Of a stretch of DNA of 57,044 nt, positions 50,888-57,044 are shown piece by piece; positions within the stretch are counted from its first letter, which is position 1; each line of letters begins with the position of its first letter. Where the stretch lies: NCBI GenBank assembly GCA_002491825.1, contig DKWR01000024.1, positions 1 to 57,044 of the forward strand, read 5' to 3'. Position numbers and translations under genes: made by a program. Source of the stretch: Ruminococcaceae bacterium UBA7147. Lineage in GTDB: Bacteria > Bacillota > Clostridia > Oscillospirales > Acutalibacteraceae. The notes under the pieces are model-generated. The model worked only from the letters and a program-made list of their open reading frames with translations, did not search any database and was not told the origin of the DNA.

Positions 50888-50919
50888 TAAACGTTGCAAT
50901 AATTTTTACTAATAAAATT

Positions 50920-52878
50920 TTATTTTTCTCCACGCAATTTCTTGATTTTATCACGCAGATATGCGGCGTGTTCAAATTCAAGCAGCTTTGCCGCTGCCTT
51001 CATTTCCTTTGTAAGGCTTTCGATAAGCTGTTGCTTCTGCACCTTTGACAATTTCTTTGTGCCCTTGAATTCGCTGTCATCATGGGTTGAGATTTCGAGA
51101 ATTTCGCTTACCTTTTTGACAATCGTCTTTGGAATTATACCGTGCTCCTCGTTGTACTTCTGCTGAATTTCACGGCGGCGCTGTGTTTCCTCAATCGCAA
51201 CACGCATTGATTCTGTAACGCTGTCAGCGTACATTATTACCATACCGTCGCTGTTTCGTGCGGCACGTCCGGTAATCTGAATGAGCGAACGTGTGCTTCT
51301 CAAAAAGCCCTCTTTGTCGGCATCCAGCACTGCAACGAGCGAAACCTCGGGAATGTCGAGTCCCTCTCGCAGAAGGTTGATTCCCACAAGCACATCAAAC
51401 TCGCCGAGGCGCAAATCACGCACAATCTCCATTCGCTCAACCGTATCTATATCGTGGTGCATATAGCGCACCTTTATTCCCATTGTTTCAAGGTAAGCCG
51501 TCAAGTCCTCTGCCATTTTCTTTGTCAGCGTTGTAACAAGCGTACGCTGTTTTTTGGCTGTTCTGATATTGATTTCCGAAACAAGGTCGTCAAGCTGACC
51601 TTCTGTCGGTCTTACCGAAATTTCGGGGTCGAGAAGTCCCGTAGGACGGATAATCTGCTCTGCAACGACCTCTGATTTTTCCATTTCAAGGTCGCCCGGA
51701 GTTGCGCTGACAAACACAACCTGATTGATTCTGTCGTAAAATTCGTCAAAATTCAGCGGTCTGTTGTCAAATGCAGACGGCAGTCTGAACCCGAAATCTA
51801 CAAGGCTTTTCTTACGTGCGTGGTCGCCTGCATACATTCCCCTTACCTGCGGCAGGGTGACGTGCGACTCATCAACAAACAGCAGAAAATCCTTCGGAAA
51901 ATAATCAAGCAGAGTGTAAGGCGAAGAGCCGGGAGGTCTGCCCGACAGTATTCTTGAGTAGTTTTCTATACCTGTACAGAATCCGATTTCCTGCAACATT
52001 TCCATATCGTAATGCGTGCGCTGTTCAATTCTCTGCGCTTCAAGGAGCTTTCCGTTTTCTCTGAAATATTCAAGCCTTTCCTGCAATTCACGCTCAATTT
52101 CCGCAAGAGCGACCTGCATTTTGTCCTTTGAAACAATATAGTGTGACGCAGGGTAGATTGCGGCGTGGCGCAGAATTGCCTTAAGCTCTCCCGTAAGCGG
52201 ATTTATCTCGGAAATTCTGTCGATTTCATCACCGAAAAATTCCACACGGATTACGGAGTCGTTTGATGCGGCAGGGAAAATTTCAACTACATCTCCCCTG
52301 ACTCTGAACTTGTTGCGTATGAAGTTTACATCGTTGCGTTCATACTGAAGCTCGACAAGCTTTTTTACCAAATCGTCACGGCTTTTTTCCATTCCCGGAC
52401 GGAGTGAAATCACCATATTTCGGTAATCAATAGGGTTGCCCAAGCTGTAGATGCAGGAAACAGAAGCAACTATAATTACATCATTTCTCTCCGAAAGTGC
52501 AAGCGTTGCGCTGTGGCGGAGCTTGTCGATTTCGTCGTTGATTGAGCTGTCTTTTTCAATGTAGGTATCGGTCTGGGCAACGTATGCCTCGGGCTGATAG
52601 TAATCGTAGTAGGACACGAAATACTCAACGGCGTTGTCGGGAAAGAACTCCTTGAACTCACTGCAAAGCTGTGCCGCAAGGGTTTTGTTGTGGGCAAGCA
52701 CAAGCGTAGGCCGCTGTACACGCTCAATTACGTTTGCCATTGTAAACGTCTTACCCGAGCCTGTTACGCCGAGCAGAGTCTGCTCCTTGTTGCCTGCGTT
52801 TATGCTTTCAACAAGCTTTTCAATTGTCTGTGGTTGGTCGCCCGTAGGCTTGTATTTTGAATGAATCTTAAATTCCAT
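50920..52878 (-). CDS. uvrB: Excinuclease ABC subunit B
   Basis: A 652-residue helicase-like damage-verification subunit of nucleotide excision repair. Walker A is LLGVTGSGKTFTMAN, the beta-hairpin SYYDYYQPEAYV, the DEAD-type FVDESHVTLPQ, then SATPGDLE, helicase motif VI QITGRAARN, and the C-terminal UVR motif (KEMKAAAKLLEFEHAAYLRD) for UvrC contact. Length is normal. The ribosome site is weak. It lies downstream of radC on the same strand; a LexA box is not evident. Confidence 0.97.
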   Translation of the reverse strand: MEFKIHSKYKPTGDQPQTIEKLVESINAGNKEQTLLGVTGSGKTFTMANVIERVQRPTLVLAHNKTLAAQLCSEFKEFFPDNAVEYFVSYYDYYQPEAYVAQTDTYIEKDSSINDEIDKLRHSATLALSERNDVIIVASVSCIYSLGNPIDYRNMVISLRPGMEKSRDDLVKKLVELQYERNDVNFIRNKFRVRGDVVEIFPAASNDSVIRVEFFGDEIDRISEINPLTGELKAILRHAAIYPASHYIVSKDKMQVALAEIERELQERLEYFRENGKLLEAQRIEQRTHYDMEMLQEIGFCTGIENYSRILSGRPPGSSPYTLLDYFPKDFLLFVDESHVTLPQVRGMYAGDHARKKSLVDFGFRLPSAFDNRPLNFDEFYDRINQVVFVSATPGDLEMEKSEVVAEQIIRPTGLLDPEISVRPTEGQLDDLVSEINIRTAKKQRTLVTTLTKKMAEDLTAYLETMGIKVRYMHHDIDTVERMEIVRDLRLGEFDVLVGINLLREGLDIPEVSLVAVLDADKEGFLRSTRSLIQITGRAARNSDGMVIMYADSVTESMRVAIEETQRRREIQQKYNEEHGIIPKTIVKKVSEILEISTHDDSEFKGTKKLSKVQKQQLIESLTKEMKAAAKLLEFEHAAYLRDKIKKLRGEK

Positions 52879-52903
52879 AAGCTGTCATATTATCCGATAA
52901 ATA

Positions 52904-53611
52904 TTATATATCGTAATAGAAAATTTTTCCTGCCATTCCGCTTTCACGCAGAGATACGTAATCCTCGCTTGTTACAATGAAATGGTCAACAAGCTCAACG
53001 CCTATCGCACCAAGCGTGTCCTTTAAAAGCTCGGTTGCTTCAAGGTCGCCGGGTGACGGCAACGCAGTGCCGCTGGGGTGATTGTGACCTAAAAACGCCG
53101 TTCTTGCATTCTTGCGCAGAGCAAGGTCTACAATCTTCCTTGCAGGCATCTCGGTTGCAGTGAGCGAGCCTTTTGCAATAATATCAAAGTAAATCATCTT
53201 GCCCTTTGCATCTCCGAGCATTAAAGCGGTTTCTTCACTCGTTCTGCCGATAAACTTGGCGGCAAACATATCACCGACTGTTTCAAGGTCGATAGGTTTA
53301 TCATAGGACATTTTTGACTCATTATACAGTCTTGACATCTGCGGAAGAAGCTTTAGTAAAACAGCCGCAGTTTCCGACAGAGCAAACTCCCTTTCAAGCT
53401 CGTCAATCGGAGCGTCACAGACTGCGCCTATTGAGCCGTATTTATCAAGAAGTCTGTGTGCAAGCGGATTTGTATCCTTCCTCGGAATTGCGTAAAAAAG
53501 GTACAATTCAAGCGCCTCGTGAGGCTCGAAAACATCAAGTCCGTTTTCTATGAACTTTTTCTTTAAACGCTTACGGTGTCCCGTATGCTCATTGCCGTTT
53601 GATGAAGCCAT
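52904..53611 (-). CDS. radC: RadC/JAB-domain protein
   Basis: A 235-residue protein with N-terminal helix-hairpin-helix region (RKRLKKKFIENGLDVFEPHE) and C-terminal RadC domain of the JAMM fold: FLGHNHPSGTALPSPGDLEA carries the His-x-His...Asp metal site. The historical DNA-repair role is doubtful; the family is probably a metalloprotease or nuclease-type protein. AGAGGT precedes the ATG. It lies between pyrE and uvrB. Confidence 0.92.
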   Translation of the reverse strand: MASSNGNEHTGHRKRLKKKFIENGLDVFEPHEALELYLFYAIPRKDTNPLAHRLLDKYGSIGAVCDAPIDELEREFALSETAAVLLKLLPQMSRLYNESKMSYDKPIDLETVGDMFAAKFIGRTSEETALMLGDAKGKMIYFDIIAKGSLTATEMPARKIVDLALRKNARTAFLGHNHPSGTALPSPGDLEATELLKDTLGAIGVELVDHFIVTSEDYVSLRESGMAGKIFYYDI

Positions 53612-53631
53612 AACAAACCTCTGATAGCTGT

Positions 53632-54306
53632 TTATTTTACTCCGTACTGCTCGTAATATGCATCAATTGCCGCTTTGAGCTTGTCGTCAATTACAACCTT
53701 GCCCTTGTATTCCTTATTGTAAAGGTGCTCTACTACCTCTGCCATTGTTACGATTGCGGTAGTCTTTAAGCCGTACTTTTCTTCAATTTCAGAAAGTGCG
53801 CTCTTTTCGCCCTGACCTCTTTCCATTCTGTCAACGGAAACTACAAGGCCGATTGGATTAACGTCACCCTGTGCCTTGATAATGGGAAGTGTTTCTTCAA
53901 TTGAAGTACCTGCGGTTGTAACGTCCTCGATAATAACAACCTTGTCGCCGTCGTTTATTGGACTGCCGAGCAGGATTCCCTTATCGCCGTGGTCCTTTAC
54001 TTCTTTTCTGTTTGAGCAGTAACGGATGTCCTTGCCGTATTTTTCGCTGATTGCGATTGTTGCGGCTACGGAAAGCGGAATACCCTTGTAGGCAGGTCCG
54101 AAAAGCACGTCAAAGTCAAGACCGAATTTGCCGTTGATTGCCTCGGCATAGTACTGACCGAGTCTTCTTAACTGTGCGCCTGTTCTGTAGAATCCGGTGT
54201 TTACAAAGAACGGTGTTTTTCTGCCGCTTTTTGTTACGAAATCGCCGAATTTAAGAACCTGACAGTCTACCATAAATTCAATAAATTCCTTTTTGTAAGC
54301 TTCCAT
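53632..54306 (-). CDS. pyrE: Orotate phosphoribosyltransferase
   Basis: A 224-residue enzyme of pyrimidine synthesis joining orotate to PRPP. The PRPP-binding loop is VVIIEDVTTAGTSIEET, and the flexible-loop region has YCSNRKEVKDHGDKG. GPAYKGIPLSVAAT and the C-terminal helices are normal for the longer (about 220) form. GGAGGTATCACA precedes the ATG. No other pyr gene is adjacent. Confidence 0.96.
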   Translation of the reverse strand: MEAYKKEFIEFMVDCQVLKFGDFVTKSGRKTPFFVNTGFYRTGAQLRRLGQYYAEAINGKFGLDFDVLFGPAYKGIPLSVAATIAISEKYGKDIRYCSNRKEVKDHGDKGILLGSPINDGDKVVIIEDVTTAGTSIEETLPIIKAQGDVNPIGLVVSVDRMERGQGEKSALSEIEEKYGLKTTAIVTMAEVVEHLYNKEYKGKVVIDDKLKAAIDAYYEQYGVK

Positions 54307-54404
54307 TGTGATACCTCCGTTTATTTTTTCACATAATTTAACATTTTAGATTTTAACACAATATCTTGTTTTTGTAAATGGGAATTACAGTTATGTAATC
54401 AATA

Positions 54405-54448
54405 TACAGTAAAAGGAAAATCCACCGTCGATTTCACAGCGGTGGATT
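54405..54448 (-). terminator. Terminator of the 54475 gene
   Basis: The minus-strand RNA stem AAUCCACCG (54448-54440) pairs with CGGUGGAUU (54427-54419) around a 12-base loop, then UUCCUUUUAC. Confidence 0.75.
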
Positions 54449-54474
54449 ATAATGAAAATATTAAATATGTAATA

Positions 54475-55236
54475 TTATTTAGAGTTCTTCTTTTTTGCTG
54501 TCAGTAAAATAATTGCACAAGCATCAAAAATCAAAATGCTAAATAAAGCTATGGAATTATTCTGTCCTGTAGGAATACTTCCGTTTGCATTGTTGGGATT
54601 AGTTGTATTTTTGGAATTATTATTTGAAGGTGCGTCGGGAGTTGAAACAGAATTTGTCGCAGGCTGGATTGTTGAAGGTTCGGTTTCCTGCTGTTCGTTT
54701 GGATTTACAAACTTTGCAAATTGGAGAATTTCGGCTGTTTCATCAAGCAAATCTCCAGACAATGCACTTAATCCGATAAATTGATTATCCTTGTAAATCA
54801 AATAACGGCTGTCACTGTTAGTAGTCAAATATTCATCAATTACTACATAATAAAATTCAGTTAAAAATGCAAGATTTTCAGCGCTGACGAGCAACAGTTT
54901 ACTTCCGTCACTTAAAACGCCGTAACATTCAGTACTTACTTTTCCAAGCTCATAGTCAGAATACAATGTTCTGTAATCATCAATAATTTCTTTTTCTTCC
55001 GATTCGGTAAGAGATATGGGAACAGGTTTAATTCTTGCTGAAAGAATCTCGTTAAGAGCAAATATTTCAGAACCATGCCCAACAACATTGTACTGATATT
55101 TACTTAAAACGTCAAAATCGTCATACCGTCCGCTTTCAAGCGGAGGATATTTTTCTTCTGCCGCAAATGCATTTATACTGCCGAATGTGCCAAGCAACAT
55201 AATTATAGTAAGAACGATTGAAATTGTTTTTTTCAT
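54475..55236 (-). CDS. Secreted protein with non-canonical sortase-type C-terminus
   Basis: A 253-residue protein starting at ATG 55236, six bases after GGGAGG. A signal peptide (1-26, ending AFAAEE) is followed by a globular domain (about 30-185) of unknown family (CYGVLSDGSKLLLVSAENL, SRYLIYKDNQFIG). A Thr/Ser/Pro/Asn-rich linker (about 190-225) follows, then IPTGQNN, a hydrophobic stretch and the tail KKKNSK. This is a cell-wall-sorting layout with IPTGQ in place of LPxTG, so a class-specific sortase may anchor it. It is transcribed alone with its own terminator. Confidence 0.75.
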   Translation of the reverse strand: MKKTISIVLTIIMLLGTFGSINAFAAEEKYPPLESGRYDDFDVLSKYQYNVVGHGSEIFALNEILSARIKPVPISLTESEEKEIIDDYRTLYSDYELGKVSTECYGVLSDGSKLLLVSAENLAFLTEFYYVVIDEYLTTNSDSRYLIYKDNQFIGLSALSGDLLDETAEILQFAKFVNPNEQQETEPSTIQPATNSVSTPDAPSNNNSKNTTNPNNANGSIPTGQNNSIALFSILIFDACAIILLTAKKKNSK

Positions 55237-55383
55237 AAACATCCTCCCTTTTAACACATATTTTTAATACAAGTAACTATTTATTATATAAATTGTACAT
55301 TATTTGTAAATTATTGTCAATATATTTTTAAAAACTTCTCGACTTTTTTTGCTGTGTTTTTATTATATCATAAAAATTTACTG

Positions 55384-55430
55384 TTGACATATTAGAACAG
55401 ATGTTCTATAATATAATAAAACATTTGTTC
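55384..55430 (+). promoter_or_regulatory. LexA-controlled promoter of the DNA polymerase IV operon
   Basis: TTGACA (55384-55389), a 17-base spacer and TATAAT (55407-55412) form a consensus promoter. A LexA box GAAC-AGAT-GTTC (55395-55406) fills the spacer. A second, weaker box AAAC-ATTT-GTTC (55419-55430) overlaps the expected transcription start. Firmicute LexA sites follow GAAC-N4-GTTC. Confidence 0.85.
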
Positions 55431-55441
55431 GAGATGATTTT

Positions 55442-56716
55442 ATGGATATTTTAAGTACGGTTGACAGAAATAAATATAAAGAGGACAGGGTTATTCTTCA
55501 CAGCGACTGCAACGGCTTTTACGCAAGCGTTGAATGTCTGCACAATCCGCAATTGAGAAATAAACCTGTTGCAGTAAGCGGCGACGCTGAAAACAGGCAC
55601 GGAATTATCCTTGCCAAAAACGAGATTGCCAAAAAATACAACATCAAAACAGGCGAGGCTATCTGGCAGGCAAAGCAGAAATGTCCCGAGCTTGTCACTC
55701 TCCCGCCCCACTTTGAGCTTTACAAAAGATTTTCAAAAATGGCAAGGCGGATTTACAGCGACTACACAGACAGAATAGAAAACTTCGGACTTGACGAGGC
55801 GTGGCTCGACCTTACAAACAGTATTGAAAGTGACGGATACAAAACTGCTCTTGAAATCAAAAGCAGAATCAAGGAGGAGCTTGGAATTACTGTCAGCATA
55901 GGCGTGAGCTTTAACAAGATTTTTGCAAAATTCGGGAGCGATTACAAAAAGCCCGATGCTGTGACCTGCATTACAAGGGAGAACTACAAGGATATTGTGT
56001 GGAATTCTCCCGCAGGCGATTTGCTTTATGTCGGCAGAGCAACGAGAAATAAGCTCAACCGAATCGGCATATACACTATTGGCGATATTGCAAACACTTC
56101 TACCGATATTTTAAGAAAGCTGCTCGGAAAATGGGGAGATTTGATTTACGGCTTTGCAAACGGTTTTGACTCCTCCCCCGTTGCTCATATGGATTATAAT
56201 ACCGAGGTCAAGTCTATAGGCAACTCAACGACTACTCCGAGGGATATGAAAACCTTTGACGACGTAAAGGTGGTTATGTACGTGCTGTGCGACAGCGTTT
56301 GCAGGCGTATGCGTGAGCAGGGATTTATGGCTAAAACTGTCGGAATAAGTATTCGTGATAACGAGCTTAACAGCTTTACACGTCAGTGCACGCTTGAAAG
56401 CTACACCTGTCTTACGAAAGAGATTACACAGAATGCATTTTCACTTTTTGAAAAAAGTTATAAAATGCAACGTCCTTTGCGGAGTATCGGTGTTTCGGTG
56501 ACAGATTTTGTCCACGACAACGTTCCGCATCAGATAAGCTTTTTGCAAGACGAGGAAAGGCTTATGCAGAATGAAAAGCTTGATAAGACGCTTGACGTGC
56601 TGAAAAAAAGATTCGGCAACTATATTGTGCGACCAGCCGTACTGCTCAACGACAGAGGTCTTTCGTCGTTCAATCCAAAAGACGACCACGTTATTCATCC
56701 CGTAGGATATTTATAA
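55442..56716 (+). CDS. dinB: DNA polymerase IV (Y family)
   Basis: A 424-residue translesion polymerase. The palm motifs are ILHSDCNGFYASVE and FGLDEAWLDLT (GLDEAW instead of the common SIDEAY), and VSIGVSFNKIFAKFGSDYKKP follows. The thumb HhH is RIGIYTIGDIANTS and the little-finger domain runs to about 400. No clear beta-clamp motif is seen at the C-terminus. SOS control is shown by the LexA boxes in the promoter. GAG lies 10 bases before the ATG. A small partner gene follows. Confidence 0.92.
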   Translation: MDILSTVDRNKYKEDRVILHSDCNGFYASVECLHNPQLRNKPVAVSGDAENRHGIILAKNEIAKKYNIKTGEAIWQAKQKCPELVTLPPHFELYKRFSKMARRIYSDYTDRIENFGLDEAWLDLTNSIESDGYKTALEIKSRIKEELGITVSIGVSFNKIFAKFGSDYKKPDAVTCITRENYKDIVWNSPAGDLLYVGRATRNKLNRIGIYTIGDIANTSTDILRKLLGKWGDLIYGFANGFDSSPVAHMDYNTEVKSIGNSTTTPRDMKTFDDVKVVMYVLCDSVCRRMREQGFMAKTVGISIRDNELNSFTRQCTLESYTCLTKEITQNAFSLFEKSYKMQRPLRSIGVSVTDFVHDNVPHQISFLQDEERLMQNEKLDKTLDVLKKRFGNYIVRPAVLLNDRGLSSFNPKDDHVIHPVGYL

Positions 56717-56729
56717 GAGGTGTTTGGTG

Positions 56730-56969
56730 ATGAAAAAATACATTAAGGTAAACGCAACCTTTGACTGCGACGGTAATTTACTGCCCGAATATATTTACTG
56801 GGAAGAGGACAAAAAGTACCCGATTGATAAAATTACAGATATAAGATATGCCGCATCGCTGAAAGCAGGCGGTGCAGGAATAAGATACACCTGTATGATA
56901 CTTGGCAAGGAGCGGTTTTTGTTTCTTGAAGAAAACAGGTGGTTTGTAGACACGAGGGAGAACAAATAA
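56730..56969 (+). CDS. Small dinB-linked conserved protein
   Basis: A 79-residue protein starting at ATG 56730 (MKKYIKVNATFDCDGNLLPE), with AGAGGTG upstream. It has IYWEEDKKYPIDKITDIRYA, GAGIRYTCMILGKERFLFLEENRWFV, a small beta-rich fold that I associate with short proteins encoded after Y-family polymerases in Firmicutes. It is 13 bases after dinB, so it is in the SOS operon. The function is unknown; a polymerase-associated role is inference. Confidence 0.78.
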   Translation: MKKYIKVNATFDCDGNLLPEYIYWEEDKKYPIDKITDIRYAASLKAGGAGIRYTCMILGKERFLFLEENRWFVDTRENK

Positions 56970-57021
56970 AGCGCTCTGTGTGTGTTTATTACTCTTATAA
57001 GATTTCAAAGTTATTTAGTTA

Positions 57022-57031
57022 ATAAACGATA
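57022..57031. repeat. Possible start of a second MITE-like element
   Basis: ATAAACGATA is identical to the outer end of the element at 43231-43602. The window ends 13 bases later, so the rest cannot be seen. Confidence 0.35.
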
Positions 57032-57044
57032 ATTTAGCGTTGGA

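Overview
The window looks like chromosomal DNA of an anaerobic, gut-type Clostridium relative, most likely Oscillospiraceae (Ruminococcus-like). The reasons are A+T-rich DNA, strong GGAGG ribosome sites, TTGAAA-17-TATAAT type promoters, sporulation-family membrane proteins (SpoIIM-like, BofA-like), DUF4364, and three secreted proteins ending in type I dockerins, as in cellulosome or amylosome builders. I cannot name the species. No tRNA, rRNA, CRISPR array, prophage or transposase is visible.

Layout. 1-11.4 kb: minus-strand surface locus. A promoter and a structured 5' leader precede a CotH-type kinase with a dockerin, a 1,693-residue secreted protein, a 46-residue peptide (TTG start, ribosome site overlapping the previous stop codon), a leucine-rich-repeat dockerin protein and an HPr-kinase-like protein. 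Inverted repeats sit after most of these genes. 11.4-12 kb: gene-free and full of hairpin repeats. 12-16 kb: acyltransferase, two paralogous anchored proteins and two polytopic membrane proteins. 16-22.9 kb: proC, a GH24 lysozyme interrupted by an SH3b domain, an ECF-like membrane protein, a DnaJ/DUF5685 pair and a third dockerin protein. 23-28.5 kb: DUF3006 and a ComEC-like hydrolase, then a MarR regulator driving a heterodimeric ABC exporter. 28.6-34.7 kb: pgeF, ppa, an alpha/beta hydrolase, a flippase-like protein and a CBS protein. 34.7-41.6 kb: purine operon purE-F-M-N-(IMP cyclohydrolase)-(AICAR transformylase)-D. 41.7-46.4 kb: a two-domain CmpB-like membrane protein, a MITE-like element, SPFH/NfeD, DUF4364, BofA-like, secG. 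46.5-57 kb: parC/parE, uvrB, radC, pyrE, a cell-wall-sorted protein, and a LexA-controlled DNA polymerase IV with a small partner gene.

How it fits together. Most genes are housekeeping (purine and pyrimidine synthesis, DNA repair, topology, secretion). The accessory interest is in the first 11.4 kb, where dockerin proteins, an extracellular kinase fold, a tiny translationally coupled peptide and an intracellular HprK-like kinase lie together on one strand. This is the best candidate for an undescribed system. Scattered through intergenic DNA is a hairpin repeat family whose stems differ in sequence but remain paired.
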